A stretch of DNA of 64,000 nucleotides from the NCBI RefSeq assembly GCF_964026455.1, contig NZ_OZ032152.1:1178001-1242000 (forward strand), written 5' to 3'. Position 1 is the stretch's first letter. Every line of letters starts with the position of its first letter. Origin of the DNA: Rickettsia endosymbiont of Lasioglossum villosulum (GTDB lineage: Bacteria > Pseudomonadota > Alphaproteobacteria > Rickettsiales > Rickettsiaceae). The position numbers and the translations under genes are program-made. Under the pieces are notes generated by a model. The model searched no databases, had not been told where the DNA came from, and was given only the letters and a program-made list of their open reading frames with translations. Positions 1 through 10,836 of this stretch are shown piece after piece.

Positions 1-1520
1 AACACATATATAGATGGATTTTTGAGTAACGTCCTTGCTATGGCAATGCGTTGTTTCTCGCCGCCTGAAAGCTTTAAACCACGCTCACCTACTTGGGTTT
101 CATACCCCTCCGGCAGGCTAGTAATAAACTCATGAATATGGGCGTTCTTTGAAGCAGCTATAACCTCATCATAGCTAGCCGAATTATCACCATAAGCGAT
201 ATTGTAATATATCGTATCATTGAACAAGACAGTATCTTGCGGTACGATTCCAATAGCTTTGCGAAGCGAGCTTTGCGTGACCTTTCTTATGTCCTGCCCG
301 TCTATAGTAATACTGCCACTATTAATATCATAAAACCTAAAAAGCAAACGTGAGATGGTTGACTTACCGGCCCCGCTACTCCCGACTATCGCAAGCGTCT
401 TACCACTATCTATAGTAAAGCTGATATTATGTAAAATTGGACGTTCTTGATTATAAGCAAAATTCACCTCTTTAAAAGCGACTTCGCCTTTTAATATAGT
501 AAGCTCTTTAGCGTCTTTAGCATCCTCTACTTCTTCTGGTATGTCTAAAAGATTAAACATATCCTCCATACCAACTAAGGCATTCTTAATTTCCCTATAA
601 GCAAATCCAAGTATTGAAAGTGGGATTGATAGCTGGAAAAGATAAGTATTAACCATGATTAAATCGCCGACAGTCATTTTACCTTGATTTATTTTAGTCG
701 CCGATAGTATCATAAGAGCGACAAGCCCAAGGGATATTATAACATCCTGCCCTATATTTAAAATGGATAGGCTATTAGTTGTCTTCGTTGCTGATTTTTC
801 ATAAATTTGTAGTGCCTCATTAAATTTAGAGGCTTCATATTCCTCATTACTAAAATATTTAACAGTCTCAAAATTCAGCAGGCTATCGATTGCCCTATTA
901 TTTGCGGTATTGTCGCTTTGATTCATCTCTCGTGCAAACGAAATCCGCCAGGTACTAATTAGAAAAGTGTACAGAACGTAAATTGACATGGTTACTAAAA
1001 TAGTGAAAGAAAACCAAATGCCATATACATACCATAATATCCCGCTTACAAGTATGATTTCTACACTTGTCGGAAGAATATTAAATAGTGAATAACGCAG
1101 CACCGCTTCTATGCCTTTAGTGCCACGCTCTATTGACCTACTTAAGCCGCCGGTTTTTCGTGTAATATGAAAACGCATGCTTAAATTATGCATATGTTTA
1201 AAGACATTAAGAGCAATAAGCCTAGTTGCCTGATGCCCTACTTTAGAGAAAATAATATTGCGTAACTCATTAAATATCTGAACAAATATTTTAGTCCCAC
1301 CATATACCATAATCATGCCGATAATAACCGAAATGGCTAGATTTTTATTCAAGCCATCTATTACGTATTTATAAACTATTGGTACGAAAATATTTATTAC
1401 TTTAGCAAGCAACAAACAAATAAGCGAAGTAACAATCCGCAAGCGTATGTTAAACTCTTTCGACCATAAATAAGGCAGAAGTGAATAGAATGAATTTTTA
1501 TGTTGATTTTGATTAGGCAT
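1..1520 (-). CDS. ATM1-type ABC exporter (permease + ATPase), 3' end beyond window
   Basis: Half-transporter of the ATM1/HMT family, which in alphaproteobacteria and mitochondria exports glutathione-linked sulfur or metal compounds across the inner membrane. Translation starts at an ATG at 1518-1520 (MPNQNQHKNSFYSL) and is open to the window edge, about 506 codons. The N-terminal half has hydrophobic spans and a segment of the ATM1 type (HITRKTGGLSRSIERG). The ATPase half shows Walker A GSSGAGKST, a Q-loop in IVPQDTVLF and the signature LSGGEKQR. Walker B and the C-terminus lie outside the window. A GIY-YIG ORF lies upstream on the same strand. Family assignment is firm; the exact substrate is inferred from family. 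Confidence 0.9.
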   Translation of the reverse strand, partial: MPNQNQHKNSFYSLLPYLWSKEFNIRLRIVTSLICLLLAKVINIFVPIVYKYVIDGLNKNLAISVIIGMIMVYGGTKIFVQIFNELRNIIFSKVGHQATRLIALNVFKHMHNLSMRFHITRKTGGLSRSIERGTKGIEAVLRYSLFNILPTSVEIILVSGILWYVYGIWFSFTILVTMSIYVLYTFLISTWRISFAREMNQSDNTANNRAIDSLLNFETVKYFSNEEYEASKFNEALQIYEKSATKTTNSLSILNIGQDVIISLGLVALMILSATKINQGKMTVGDLIMVNTYLFQLSIPLSILGFAYREIKNALVGMEDMFNLLDIPEEVEDAKDAKELTILKGEVAFKEVNFAYNQERPILHNISFTIDSGKTLAIVGSSGAGKSTISRLLFRFYDINSGSITIDGQDIRKVTQSSLRKAIGIVPQDTVLFNDTIYYNIAYGDNSASYDEVIAASKNAHIHEFITSLPEGYETQVGERGLKLSGGEKQRIAIARTLLKNPSIYV

Positions 1521-1598
1521 TGTTTGATGTATTGTTACGTGGATTAGTTTTGTTCTTGTCATCTCGCGAGCTTGTCCAGCAGTGTTTCATGACTTTTA

Positions 1599-1629
1599 TG
1601 TCATTCCCGCGTAGGCGGGAATCCAGAAA
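1599..1629. repeat. Palindromic repeat, family E, copy 1
   Basis: Contains a perfect hairpin, ATTCCCGC, four-base loop, GCGGGAAT (1603-1622), followed by CCAGAAA. It supplies the stop codon and the last codons of the GIY-YIG ORF. Inverted copies follow at about 1928-1945 (half) and 2067-2098. Confidence 0.85.
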
Positions 1630-1903
1630 TACATTCGCCTAAATCGTTCCATTTAGGATTAATACTTTCTATCAATTTTATTTTCCAGCTACGATTCCAT
1701 TTTTTTAAAGCTTTTTCTCTAGCAAGAGCTTCTTTGATATCAGCAAATTCTTCTGTATAAACAAGTTTTATAATATTATATTTTGATGTAAATCTTTTAA
1801 TCACTTTTTGCTTATGTTCATAAGCACGACGCAATATATTATTAGTAACACCAATATATAAAGTACCATTGCGATCGGAACACAATATATATACCCAATA
1901 CAT
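1601..1903 (-). CDS. GIY-YIG nuclease superfamily protein (UPF0213/YhbQ-like)
   Basis: 100-residue single-domain GIY-YIG protein. The motif is seen as YWVYILCSDRNGTLYIGVT near the N-terminus; an Arg follows in NILRRAYEHK and a Glu in ALAREKALKKW, as expected for the fold's catalytic residues. Small proteins of this type are nuclease-like, with poorly known roles in DNA repair or mobility. The last residues (SGFPPTRE) and the stop are encoded by palindromic repeat E, so the natural C-terminus has probably been replaced by repeat sequence. Repeat copies sit on both sides in inverted orientation. Domain call is strong; function unknown. Confidence 0.8.
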   Translation of the reverse strand: MYWVYILCSDRNGTLYIGVTNNILRRAYEHKQKVIKRFTSKYNIIKLVYTEEFADIKEALAREKALKKWNRSWKIKLIESINPKWNDLGECISGFPPTRE

Positions 1904-1927
1904 TTTTATTGCTATAGTTTTATTTTT

Positions 1928-2098
1928 TTCTGGATTCCCGCCTACAGGCTTTGTTGCATGGCTTAAAAAGCAAGTACAATGTCATCCCTAGCTAAAGGCG
2001 GGGATCCAGCATAAAGCGAGACAAAGCGAGCTTTTAGCTTTAGAAACTTGCTGCTTTTATGTTTATTTTTCTGGATTCCCGCCTACGCGGGAATGACA
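1928..2098. repeat. Repeat block: family E copies 2 and 3 around a unit with internal repeats
   Basis: A half copy of palindrome E (TCTGGATTCCCGCCTAC) begins near 1930. A complete inverted copy with the perfect hairpin lies at 2075-2094. Between them is a stretch with AAAGCGAG repeated (about 2014-2032) and a CTTTGTTGCATGGCT segment that recurs near 27242. The block has no gene. Confidence 0.75.
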
Positions 2099-2109
2099 TA
2101 AATGATCGG

Positions 2110-2152
2110 TGCAGTAGAGTCGACGCTACGCCTCTCCTCGCAATGACGATAG
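2110..2152. repeat. Family C palindrome, partial copy
   Basis: Only the right half of the family C element is present, ending in CTCCTCGCAATGACGAT. It lies just outside the 3' end of the glutaredoxin gene. Confidence 0.6.
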
Positions 2153-2155
2153 GTT

Positions 2156-2470
2156 TTAAGCACCGGCAGCAGCTGAATCTTTCTTGGGCTGTCCTTCTAG
2201 CAACTTATCTAATCTTCCCTCTTTGTCAAGATCATATAAATCATCACAACCACCTATATGCATATTATCTATAAATATCTGCGGAAATGTTAATCTATCA
2301 GGATTATTTAACTTCTTTCTTAATTCTGCTACGTTTGGATCTTGAGAGTTTTGAACTTCGATTTCTTCATAAGCAACTTCTTTTTTATCAAGTAGTGCTT
2401 TAGCTTTCATGCAATAGGGACAACCAGCAAGGGTATAAATAATAATAGCGTGTAATATAGCTTTATTCAT
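2156..2470 (-). CDS. grxC: Glutaredoxin, GrxC type
   Basis: Cytoplasmic dithiol glutaredoxin that reduces protein disulfides and mixed disulfides with glutathione. The active site CPYC lies at about residues 18-21 (YTLAGCPYCMKAK), the cis-Pro in LTFPQIFID and the glutathione-binding GG pair in IGGCDDLYDLD, all at expected spacing. The length of 104 residues exceeds the usual ~85 because of a short N-terminal lead and an Ala/Lys-rich tail (QPKKDSAAAGA). It is divergent from uvrB, about 70 bp away. The neighbouring ATM1-type exporter also works on glutathione chemistry, but nothing here shows co-regulation. Confidence 0.93.
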   Translation of the reverse strand: MNKAILHAIIIYTLAGCPYCMKAKALLDKKEVAYEEIEVQNSQDPNVAELRKKLNNPDRLTFPQIFIDNMHIGGCDDLYDLDKEGRLDKLLEGQPKKDSAAAGA

Positions 2471-2540
2471 AATGTTGTACTCTTTTATTTAATTTTAATA
2501 TATTATCTTAAACTATAATTATTAAAGCAAGAAAAAAGCG

Positions 2541-4526
2541 ATGAGTAACTTTTCTATTATATCAGATTATAAACCAGCGGGTGATCAGCCAAAAGCAATT
2601 GATGAAATTATCAAAGGCTTAAACAACAAAAAGCGTTCGCAGATGTTACTTGGTATTACAGGCTCAGGTAAAACCTTTACTATGGCAAATATCATAGAAA
2701 GAACCAACCGACCGACGCTTATTATGGCACATAATAAAACACTAGCTGCACAAATTTATTCCGAAATGAAATCGATTTTTCCCAAAAATGCAGTTGAATA
2801 TTTTGTCTCATATTATGATTATTACCAACCAGAAGCTTATATCCTGAAAACCGATGTTTTTATAGAAAAAGACTCCTCAATTAACGAGCAGATTGACTTA
2901 ATGAGGCACTCAGCTACAAGATCGTTATTAGAGCGACGTGATGTTATAGTCGTGTCCTCTGTTTCTTGCATTTATGGTCTTGGTTCGCCGGATTTATACT
3001 ATCAAATGACAGTCAATTTAGAGCCTGGTAAAAGCTACCCTCGTGATAAGCTACTTAATGATTTAGTGAATTTACAATATGAGCGTAATGATATTGGTTT
3101 TGAACGTGGTTGCTTTCGGGTTAAGGGGGATAATGTTGATGTTTTTCCATCACACTATAGCGATAAGGCTTGGCGTTTGTCATTTTTCGGTAACGAACTT
3201 GAGTATATTCACGAATTCGATCCGCTAACCGGTGAAAAGCTTGCTAAACTTGATAAAGCTATAATATATGGTAATTCTCATTTCGTAATGCCAAAAGAAA
3301 CAGTAAATAAAGCAATATCGGAAATTGAAGAGGAATTGCAAAAACGTATTGCATTCTTAAAATCGCAAGACAAATTACTGGAAACACAAAGGATCAATCA
3401 ACGCACTCAATACGATCTTGAAATGCTAACCGAAACAGGCAGCTGTAAAGGTGTAGAAAATTACTCCCGCTTTTTCACAGGTCGTAAAGCTGGAGAGCCA
3501 CCACCCACTTTATTTGAATATCTCCCAAAAGATGCGTTATTATTTGTTGATGAAAGCCACGTATCCGTACCGCAAATTAGAGCTATGTATAACGGTGATA
3601 GAGCAAGGAAAGAAGTGCTGGTAGAGCATGGATTTCGTCTACCGTCAGCTCTTGATAACAGACCACTAAAATTTGAAGAATGGGAGAATTTTAGACCGCA
3701 AACTGTTTTCGTATCAGCAACTCCATCACCTTTTGAGTTAAATGAAACTGGCGGCGAAGTTGTAGAGTTAATAATTAGACCTACTGGGCTGCTTGATCCA
3801 GAATGTATTATTAAGCCTGCTACTAATCAGGTTGAGGATTTAGTAGGCGAAATCCAAAGCACGATTGCCAAAGGTTTCCGTGTGTTAGTTACAACTCTTA
3901 CCAAAAAAATGGCAGAAGATTTAACCAATTATTTACAGGAACTTAAATATAAAACCTCTTATTTGCATTCTAACGTTCATACATTAGAGCGTATCGAAAT
4001 ATTAAGGGATTTAAGGCAAGGAACAATTGATATTTTAGTCGGAATTAACTTGCTACGTGAGGGTTTAGACATTCCCGAATGCGGTTTAGTTGCCATACTT
4101 GATGCTGACAAAGAAGGGTTTTTGCATTCGGAAGTATCGCTGATACAAACAATTGGTAGAGCTGCAAGAAATAGCGAGGGAAGAGTTATTCTCTATGCCG
4201 ATAAAATGACTAAGTCCATTGACAAAGCTATTAGCGAAACGATGCGTAGACGGACAATTCAGCAAGAACATAACGAAAAATATGGCATAATTTCAAAAAC
4301 CATCAACCGTACTATCCATGCTTTAGCAGAGCTTGAGAAAGTAGATAGTAAGCTTGATAAAAAACAAACGCATAATTTATTTGAAAATCCAGCTAAGCTA
4401 AAAGCTCATATTGATAAACTAAGAAAAGAAATACTTAAAGCTGCAAGCAATCTTGAATTTGAACAAGCAGCAAAACTTCGTGATCAACTAAAAACTTTAG
4501 AAGAGGCAGCATTAGAATTGAGCTAA
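2541..4526 (+). CDS. uvrB: Excinuclease ABC subunit B
   Basis: Damage-verifying helicase-like subunit of the UvrABC nucleotide excision repair complex. The 661 residues match the family. Walker A is GITGSGKT at 38-45, the beta-hairpin region includes [11 protein letters not shown], the DEAD-like box is FVDESH, and helicase motif VI appears in [11 protein letters not shown]-terminal UVR domain ([22 protein letters not shown]) contacts UvrC. It is transcribed alone, divergent from grxC and convergent with gltP, whose stop lies 3 bp away. All catalytic motifs are intact. Confidence 0.98.
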   Translation: MSNFSIISDYKPAGDQPKAIDEIIKGLNNKKRSQMLLGITGSGKTFTMANIIERTNRPTLIMAHNKTLAAQIYSEMKSIFPKNAVEYFVSYYDYYQPEAYILKTDVFIEKDSSINEQIDLMRHSATRSLLERRDVIVVSSVSCIYGLGSPDLYYQMTVNLEPGKSYPRDKLLNDLVNLQYERNDIGFERGCFRVKGDNVDVFPSHYSDKAWRLSFFGNELEYIHEFDPLTGEKLAKLDKAIIYGNSHFVMPKETVNKAISEIEEELQKRIAFLKSQDKLLETQRINQRTQYDLEMLTETGSCKGVENYSRFFTGRKAGEPPPTLFEYLPKDALLFVDESHVSVPQIRAMYNGDRARKEVLVEHGFRLPSALDNRPLKFEEWENFRPQTVFVSATPSPFELNETGGEVVELIIRPTGLLDPECIIKPATNQVEDLVGEIQSTIAKGFRVLVTTLTKKMAEDLTNYLQELKYKTSYLHSNVHTLERIEILRDLRQGTIDILVGINLLREGLDIPECGLVAILDADKEGFLHSEVSLIQTIGRAARNSEGRVILYADKMTKSIDKAISETMRRRTIQQEHNEKYGIISKTINRTIHALAELEKVDSKLDKKQTHNLFENPAKLKAHIDKLRKEILKAASNLEFEQAAKLRDQLKTLEEAALELS

Positions 4527-4528
4527 AT

Positions 4529-5734
4529 TTATGACAAGTAAACCTCTTTATCTAATGTCCCTTCGCTATTATCAACAAGCATAGTAATTGTTGCATCACC
4601 TGTTATATTAATGGTAGTGCGTAACATATCAAGAATTCTATCTATTCCGGCAATAATTGCTACACCCTCAATCGGTAAATGTACAGATGAAAGCACCATA
4701 GGCAGCATGATTAACGAAGCTCCAGGAATACCAGCACCGCCAATTGAGCCAAGGGTTGAGGTTAAGATAATCACTAAATAATCATGCGGAGCAAGCGTTA
4801 CGCCCATCATTTGAGCAAAAAAGATAGTAGTAAGCGATAAATTTATAGCAAACCCATCCATATTAATTGAAGCACCTATCGGCAATACAAACGAGGTACT
4901 AGACTCTGAGATCCCAAGTTTCTCACGACAAACTTGCATAGTAGTTGAAAGAGTTGCTTTGCTACTTGAGGTAGAAAAAGCAAGTATTTGATACTCAAAG
5001 CTTTTCTTATAAAAAGGTATAGGAGATACACGACAAAATATATATATAAGCAAACCGAATACTAGATATTGAAATGTCATTGCCACAACAACTGCTATAA
5101 CAAGCTTTGAAAGGCTTATCATTACTTCTATACCTTGCGTGCCTATAATCCAAGCTGTTAAAGCAAAAGCACCATAAGGTGATAATTGAATAACAAAAGA
5201 TATCATTTTTAGTACTAATTTTGACATTAAATGTACTAAATCAGTAATAGGTTCTGCTGCTGCTTTCATTTTATTTAAGGTAATACCAACAAAGACGGCA
5301 AAAAATACTACTTGCAAAACATCACCATTTGCAAAAGCACCGACAGCATTATCAGGTACTATATTTACAAAGAAATCTATTATATTAAAGGATGTTCTCT
5401 CAACCTTGCCAGAGCCAGAAGGAGAAAAATCTATATGCATGCCTACGCCAGGTTTCAATATTGCAGCAACAGCAAGACCAAAAACCGTAGCAAAAAAAGT
5501 AGTTCCTAAAAAGGCTACTACCGCTTTCATGCCTACCCTGCCAAGTGCAGAAGTATCATTCATACTAGTAATGCCTGAAACCAAGCTAAAGAAAATTAGT
5601 GGTGCAATGATCATTTTTATCAAACGTAAAAATATGTCACCGACTGGCTTAATATAATCAACATATTGCGGTAGGTAAATACCGAATATAATACCGAAGA
5701 TTAGACCTAAGGTAACTTTTTGCCATAATTTCAT
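4529..5734 (-). CDS. gltP: Dicarboxylate/glutamate:cation symporter (DAACS family)
   Basis: Inner-membrane symporter bringing in glutamate, aspartate or C4-dicarboxylates with H+ or Na+, a key carbon source for an obligate intracellular bacterium. The 401 residues give the expected multi-span profile. The family's serine-rich re-entrant loop is seen as STSSSKATLSTT and the substrate/cation motif as NMDGFAIN; the second hairpin is in GSIGGAGIPGAS. The start follows a GGAGTAAAAA stretch on the minus strand. Imported glutamate would feed 2-oxoglutarate to sucAB nearby, an inference from pathway. GltP versus GltT/DctA cannot be separated by eye. Confidence 0.93.
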   Translation of the reverse strand: MKLWQKVTLGLIFGIIFGIYLPQYVDYIKPVGDIFLRLIKMIIAPLIFFSLVSGITSMNDTSALGRVGMKAVVAFLGTTFFATVFGLAVAAILKPGVGMHIDFSPSGSGKVERTSFNIIDFFVNIVPDNAVGAFANGDVLQVVFFAVFVGITLNKMKAAAEPITDLVHLMSKLVLKMISFVIQLSPYGAFALTAWIIGTQGIEVMISLSKLVIAVVVAMTFQYLVFGLLIYIFCRVSPIPFYKKSFEYQILAFSTSSSKATLSTTMQVCREKLGISESSTSFVLPIGASINMDGFAINLSLTTIFFAQMMGVTLAPHDYLVIILTSTLGSIGGAGIPGASLIMLPMVLSSVHLPIEGVAIIAGIDRILDMLRTTINITGDATITMLVDNSEGTLDKEVYLS

Positions 5735-5790
5735 TTTTTACTCCACGTATACTTACTTTATTTTTCGATTTAAATTATTCAACCATAGGT

Positions 5791-6105
5791 TTACTTGCTA
5801 TTTTGATTAATCCATTCTAAGTATTTTTGAAGACCGCAGTCAATATTTATTTTTATTATTTGTGGTAATTCATAATTATGAACTTCAAGGATTTTATTTT
5901 CAATCTTTTTATAATTAGAAGATTTTGCTTTAATTATAATTCTGTATTCTTTTTCAAAGTTTACTTTTTTTTCCCATTTAAAGTAACTTTTCACATCATC
6001 AATTTGTATGCAAGCAGCAAGATCTAGCTCTAATAATAGAAAGGCTATTTTTTCAGCAATTTGTAAATCATTAGTCGTAGTTAAGATCAAGGCATAATCC
6101 TGCAT
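5791..6105 (-). CDS. cutA: CutA1-like divalent cation tolerance protein
   Basis: Small trimeric protein of the CutA1 family, linked to tolerance of divalent metals though its biochemical role is unsettled. The 104 residues show the family pattern: an N-terminal strand LILTTTNDLQIA, the central KSYFKWEKKVNFEKEYRIIIKA block, and NYELPQIIKI where family members carry HPYEVPEI. It lies 2 bp downstream of the queD-like gene on the same strand, so the two are probably cotranscribed. Full length, no lesions seen. Confidence 0.85.
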   Translation of the reverse strand: MQDYALILTTTNDLQIAEKIAFLLLELDLAACIQIDDVKSYFKWEKKVNFEKEYRIIIKAKSSNYKKIENKILEVHNYELPQIIKINIDCGLQKYLEWINQNSK

Positions 6106-6107
6106 GC

Positions 6108-6524
6108 TTAGACCTCAATAAAGCAATTAGGTGTCTCGAATAGTTTTATGCTAGTAACAAAGAATTTTTGACTTTCAAAAAGCTTAGGGAAAATCTCATT
6201 TTTTAAATGCAGAACAATATTTTCTGCCGTCGGATTATTCTTTAAATAATATACTTTCTGACCTGTGTGACTTTCAATTTTCTGCCCGATTTCTTTATCA
6301 TCCTGATGCAAGATTAGGCTATGGTCAAAATTTTTATCAACCCAGCCTTTAGCTAAATCTTTAATCAAGCCAAAATCCACTACCATACCAAGTTCATCAG
6401 TATTTTTTGCTGCTATAGTTATCTCGAGAACATAACGATGACCGTGCAGATATTGACATTTATTTTTATGACCGATAATTCTATGCCCTGCATCGAACTC
6501 AATACGACGAGTACATTTTATCAT
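6108..6524 (-). CDS. queD: 6-carboxytetrahydropterin synthase / 6-pyruvoyltetrahydropterin synthase family (QueD-like)
   Basis: Zinc enzyme of the PTPS/QueD family; QueD converts dihydroneopterin triphosphate to 6-carboxytetrahydropterin in queuosine synthesis. Zn ligands are visible as H14 (DAGHR) and the HGH pair H27/H29. The catalytic Cys of QueD is present at C23 (KCQYLHGH), favouring QueD over PTPS-III. The C-terminal E of [10 protein letters not shown] fits the pterin-anchoring Glu region. It precedes cutA in a two-gene unit. Other queuosine genes are not in this window, so substrate choice is inferred. Confidence 0.85.
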   Translation of the reverse strand: MIKCTRRIEFDAGHRIIGHKNKCQYLHGHRYVLEITIAAKNTDELGMVVDFGLIKDLAKGWVDKNFDHSLILHQDDKEIGQKIESHTGQKVYYLKNNPTAENIVLHLKNEIFPKLFESQKFFVTSIKLFETPNCFIEV

Positions 6525-6544
6525 TAATTATAACTCCAAGCAAA

Positions 6545-7747
6545 CTATAAGTTTAGCAGTAGCTTTTCAGGACTTTCTATTAGCTCTTTAATTTTTACTA
6601 AGAATGAAACAGCTTCCTTTCCATCAATTATGCGGTGATCGTATGATAGAGCTATATACATCATCGGACGTATTTCAATTTTACCATCTATAGCCACTAC
6701 TCTTTCCTCAGTTTTATGTAGTCCTAAAATACCAGATTGAGGCGGATTAATAATAGGAGTAGATAAAAGCGAACCATATACACCACCATTAGAAATCGAG
6801 AATGTGCCACCTGATAAATCAGCCATAGAAAGCTTACCATCTCTTGCTTTTTTAGCGAGTCCCCCTATTGTCTTTTCAATATCAGCAAATCCCATTTTGT
6901 CAGCATCTCTAACAACCGGTACGACAAGACCTTGCTCTGTTCCAACTGCTACACCTATATCGTAATAATTTTTATATACTAAATCATCACCATCTATCTC
7001 AGCATTTACTGACGGAATAAGCTTTAACGCTTCGATAGTTGCTCTAACAAAGAATGACATAAAGCCAAGCTTTACGCCGTGCTTTTTCTCAAACTCATCT
7101 TTATACTTACCACGCAGAGCTATCACTTTTGACATATCAATTTCATTAAAGGTAGTCAAAATAGCAGCTGTATTTTGCGAGTCTTTTAAACGCTGTGCAA
7201 TGGTTTTACGCAAACGTGACATACGCACACGCTCTACTCTTTCTTCACTAGTTTTAGCTGAAGAAGTGGTAGGAGTAGTGGCAGGAATAGGAGCGTTCAT
7301 AGTCTCTAATACATCGCCTTTGGTAATTCTACCATCTTTGCCTGTTCCTTTTATATTATTTGGATCAAGCTTATTTTCAGTAACTAATTTCTGCACAGAT
7401 GGAGCAAGGGTATTATTAGCAACTGCTGGCTTTTCTGGTACTTTTTCTGGAACAGGCTGGGAAGCTGTTTGAGGTTTTGCTGCTTCGTTACTATTTGTTG
7501 CTACAGCTTCCCCCTCATTTATATCGCCTATTTCTTCACCAACTGCAACATTTGCTCCGTCAGCTTTTATTATTTTACCTATAGTACCATTGCACGGGGA
7601 ATTAACTTCTAATGTTACTTTCTCAGTTTCAATTTCCAATAATAATTCATCGGTTTTAACAGCGTCGCCCTCTTTCTTATACCATTTGGCAATAGTAGCT
7701 TCTGTTACCGATTCACCGAGAGACGGCACTATAATTTTAACACCCAT
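6545..7747 (-). CDS. sucB: 2-oxoglutarate dehydrogenase E2, dihydrolipoyl succinyltransferase
   Basis: Core acyltransferase of the 2-oxoglutarate dehydrogenase complex, passing succinyl from lipoate to CoA. The 400 residues hold a lipoyl domain with the lipoylated Lys in ETEKVTLEV (about residue 43), an Ala/Pro/Thr-rich linker, a peripheral-subunit-binding domain ([17 protein letters not shown] to KGDVLETM, about 115-150), and a catalytic domain ending in the SYDHRIIDG motif with H371 and D375. It lies downstream of sucA on the same strand, separated by about 220 bp containing palindromic repeat C. Confidence 0.97.
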   Translation of the reverse strand: MGVKIIVPSLGESVTEATIAKWYKKEGDAVKTDELLLEIETEKVTLEVNSPCNGTIGKIIKADGANVAVGEEIGDINEGEAVATNSNEAAKPQTASQPVPEKVPEKPAVANNTLAPSVQKLVTENKLDPNNIKGTGKDGRITKGDVLETMNAPIPATTPTTSSAKTSEERVERVRMSRLRKTIAQRLKDSQNTAAILTTFNEIDMSKVIALRGKYKDEFEKKHGVKLGFMSFFVRATIEALKLIPSVNAEIDGDDLVYKNYYDIGVAVGTEQGLVVPVVRDADKMGFADIEKTIGGLAKKARDGKLSMADLSGGTFSISNGGVYGSLLSTPIINPPQSGILGLHKTEERVVAIDGKIEIRPMMYIALSYDHRIIDGKEAVSFLVKIKELIESPEKLLLNL

Positions 7748-7813
7748 ATTTGTTTCCTTATTTTTATCCTAAATTATTATATAGTTTATGACTTTGGTGC
7801 GTGGCTTCAATGT

Positions 7814-7906
7814 CGTCATTGCGAGTGACTGCAAGGAACGTGGCAATCTCAGGACTTTTTTACTAGATTGCTTCGTCAATTACTTCGTAATTTCCTCGCA
7901 ATGACG
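7814..7906. repeat. Family C palindrome (sucA-sucB gap)
   Basis: Starts GTCATTGCGAG, ends CTCGCAATGACGG; the arms are inverted repeats enclosing CAATCTCAGG and TAGATTGCTTCGTC. It fills the gap between the two sucAB cistrons, so it would be transcribed as a hairpin between them. Confidence 0.85.
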
Positions 7907-7967
7907 GTAAAACTGATACACACTGGTAAAATCGCCACGGAATGACACCAAATTTCAAAGCTATCTC

Positions 7968-10745
7968 TTAATTTAATGCTTTTTTTAGTATTTCTTCTTG
8001 TTGCTTATTATGTGCTTGTAATGAGCCAACTGCTGGAGATGCTGATTCTTCTCTACCTATATATTTGAATTCATTATTAATTCCTGCTTCTTTTAAAGCA
8101 TTATTTAGGTGAGAGGTTATATATCTCCAAGCTCCCATATTCATTGGCTCTTCCTGACACCAAATAAATTCACTTGCTTTATTATATTTTTTTAACAGCT
8201 CTACTACAACCTTTTTTTCAAATGGGTATAATTGTTCAAGCCTAATAATTGCTATATTACTATTACTGCCACGCATTTCGAATAAATCATAATATACCTT
8301 ACCACTGCATAAAATTACTTTAGTAACATTGCTTGCTTCCAGTTTATTTACTTCATCTAAAACCGGCGAAAAAGTAGTATTACCACCTAATTCATCAAGT
8401 TTAGAAACCACATTCTTATGACGCAACAAGGATTTCGGCGACATCACGATCAATGGTTTTCTAACATTATCAATTATTTGACGACGAAGCAGATGGAAAA
8501 TTGAAGCAGGCGTAGTAGGATATGTAATATACATATTATCCTCTGCTGCTAGCTGCAGGAATCTCTCAAGCCTTGCTGAACTATGTTCCGGTCCTTGACC
8601 CTCAAAGCCATGCGGTAGTAAAACTACTAGTCCGCTCATGCGAAGCCATTTTGTTTCACTGCTTGAAATGAATTGATCGAAAATAATCTGAGCTCCGTTA
8701 GCAAAATCACCAAATTGAGCTTCCCATAAAACTAGATTTTTTGGGTTTGCGAGTGAATAACCATATTCAAAACCAAGCACAGCATATTCGGATAAATTAC
8801 TATCTGCTACTTCATATGTTGCTTGCTCTTTGGACAAGTTATTTAAAGGTATATAGGTAGTATCATCAACTTGGCTATGTAACACTGAATGACGATGTGA
8901 GAAAGTACCACGTCCGCAGTCTTGCCCTGTTAATCTTATATTAGTACCGGATGTAAGCAGGCTTGCAAAAGCGAGCTGCTCAGCTGTTGCCCAGTCAATA
9001 GGCTGATCTGCTGTTAAAGCAACTTTTCTAGCATCAAATAACTTAACCAATTTTGGATTAACAGCAAAATTTTTCGGCATTTCGCATAGCTTAATCCCTA
9101 GATTTTGCAAAGTCTTTTTATCTACCCCAGTTACTGCTGCTTGTGTGCGAGTGCGGGTAATACCTTGCCATAAACCACCTAAGAAATGAGCCTCTGCCTT
9201 ATAATTTTTAGCCTGCTCATATTCCTTATCCAGTTTTGCTTTAAACTGTTCTTTTAATTTAGCAAAATAATTATTATCGATTACGCCATTTTTCACTAGC
9301 TCATTTGCATAAATATTTCCAGGCGTTAGCTTACTCTTGATGATGTTATACATTTTACCTTGTGTATACATCGGCTCATCACCCTCATTATGCCCATATT
9401 TTCGGTAGCAAATGATTTCCACAATAACATCTTTACCGAATTTCTGCCTATATTCCACCGCAATATTTGTAGCTTTTAAGACTGCTTCTATATCATCACC
9501 ATTAACATGCAAAATCGGTGCTGCTATTATTTTTGCAAATTCTGTAGAATATCTGCTGGCTCTGGTATCGGCAGCATTCGCTGTAAAACCTAGTTGGTTG
9601 TTAATTACGAAATGTAGAACTCCACCAATATTATAAGCAGCTAGGGGTGACATAGATAAGCTTTCTGCCACAACTCCTTGACCGCAAAAAGCAGCATCAC
9701 CATGGACTAAAATAGCTTTGACTTTACTGCGTTTAGGATCTTTAAGTATGTCCTGTTTTGCTCTTACTTTACCTGCAACTATTGGGTTTACAGCTTCTAA
9801 ATGTGACGGGTTATCAGCTAGCGACAAATGTATCTTCTTATCACCTATGACCCTGTCCGATGAATAGCCTAAATGATATTTTACGTCACCTGAAACATTT
9901 AGCTCGTCAGGGAATACGCTACCACTTATAAAGCCTGCGATAACCGCTCTATAAGGTTTACCGACTACTTTAGTTAGCGTGTTTAATCTTCCACGATGAG
10001 CCATTCCTATGACGATCTCTTCCACACCTTGATGCAGAGATAAATCAATAGCTTTATTCATGGCAACTATGGAAGCATCACCGCCCTCTACCGAGAAACG
10101 CTTAGCCCCTGGGAATTTTGTATGTAGATATTGCTCAAATCCTTCTACTTCCACTAAGTCATTTAGGATATTTTTCTTTTCTTCCGAGGAAAATGAAATA
10201 ACACCTGATTCTAATTTAGAATATAACCAATTTTTTTCCTCTTCATTTTCTACCTGCTCAAATTCAGTTCCAATAGAACCTGCATAAGTTTTATCAAGAA
10301 AATTAACCAACTCACCTAAGCTATACGTTTTATCTAAAAATTTATGCTCTATTACTTTACCAAGCTGATCATTTGTAAAACCAAAATTCTCTATACCAAG
10401 CTTTAAATCCTCTTTAGTTTTAGTAACTTCAAGCCCTAGAGGGTCTAGCTTTGCAAGATAATGGGCATATTTACGATAATTTTTTATCATCGCACCGACA
10501 TTAAAATTATTTGGGGTGGATGTAGGATTTTCTGAAGTTTTGGACTCTTCTGCGGCAACGGCTTTTAAAATTATTTTAGCAGTACTTTTATTAAGAAGCT
10601 GATTGCTATCCTTAACGCCTACAAAAAACTCTTGCCAAGTTTGATCAACTGAAGCAGGATTTTCTAAATATTGTTTATATAGTTCTTCAATAAAAACAGC
10701 GTTCCCACCGAATAAAAAACCTGTCTTTTTTAAATTTTCTTCCAT
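7968..10745 (-). CDS. sucA: 2-oxoglutarate dehydrogenase E1 component
   Basis: Thiamine-diphosphate-dependent decarboxylase that commits 2-oxoglutarate to succinyl-CoA in the TCA cycle. 925 residues, full length for OdhA/SucA. The N-terminal segment includes [21 protein letters not shown], typical of the E2-binding arm. The ThDP-binding region shows [15 protein letters not shown] and the active-site loops [11 protein letters not shown] and [11 protein letters not shown]; the C-terminal transketolase-like domain has [20 protein letters not shown]. The start lies just upstream of repeat C. It heads the sucA-sucB unit. Confidence 0.98.
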   Translation of the reverse strand: MEENLKKTGFLFGGNAVFIEELYKQYLENPASVDQTWQEFFVGVKDSNQLLNKSTAKIILKAVAAEESKTSENPTSTPNNFNVGAMIKNYRKYAHYLAKLDPLGLEVTKTKEDLKLGIENFGFTNDQLGKVIEHKFLDKTYSLGELVNFLDKTYAGSIGTEFEQVENEEEKNWLYSKLESGVISFSSEEKKNILNDLVEVEGFEQYLHTKFPGAKRFSVEGGDASIVAMNKAIDLSLHQGVEEIVIGMAHRGRLNTLTKVVGKPYRAVIAGFISGSVFPDELNVSGDVKYHLGYSSDRVIGDKKIHLSLADNPSHLEAVNPIVAGKVRAKQDILKDPKRSKVKAILVHGDAAFCGQGVVAESLSMSPLAAYNIGGVLHFVINNQLGFTANAADTRASRYSTEFAKIIAAPILHVNGDDIEAVLKATNIAVEYRQKFGKDVIVEIICYRKYGHNEGDEPMYTQGKMYNIIKSKLTPGNIYANELVKNGVIDNNYFAKLKEQFKAKLDKEYEQAKNYKAEAHFLGGLWQGITRTRTQAAVTGVDKKTLQNLGIKLCEMPKNFAVNPKLVKLFDARKVALTADQPIDWATAEQLAFASLLTSGTNIRLTGQDCGRGTFSHRHSVLHSQVDDTTYIPLNNLSKEQATYEVADSNLSEYAVLGFEYGYSLANPKNLVLWEAQFGDFANGAQIIFDQFISSSETKWLRMSGLVVLLPHGFEGQGPEHSSARLERFLQLAAEDNMYITYPTTPASIFHLLRRQIIDNVRKPLIVMSPKSLLRHKNVVSKLDELGGNTTFSPVLDEVNKLEASNVTKVILCSGKVYYDLFEMRGSNSNIAIIRLEQLYPFEKKVVVELLKKYNKASEFIWCQEEPMNMGAWRYITSHLNNALKEAGINNEFKYIGREESASPAVGSLQAHNKQQEEILKKALN

Positions 10746-10836
10746 ATTATTTTTATGATAATTTAATTTTTTAACGTCATTGCGAGTAGATGTTCTATGT
10801 CATTTCCACATAGGCATCGTTGCGTGAATACTAAGT

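Noticed and set aside
2059..2274. 71-codon open frame on the plus strand over the grxC 3' end
   Set aside because: Its start lies in repeat E and the rest is antisense to glutaredoxin; no family features.
5312..5657. Two overlapping frames antisense to gltP
   Set aside because: Antisense to conserved transporter sequence; no start signals.
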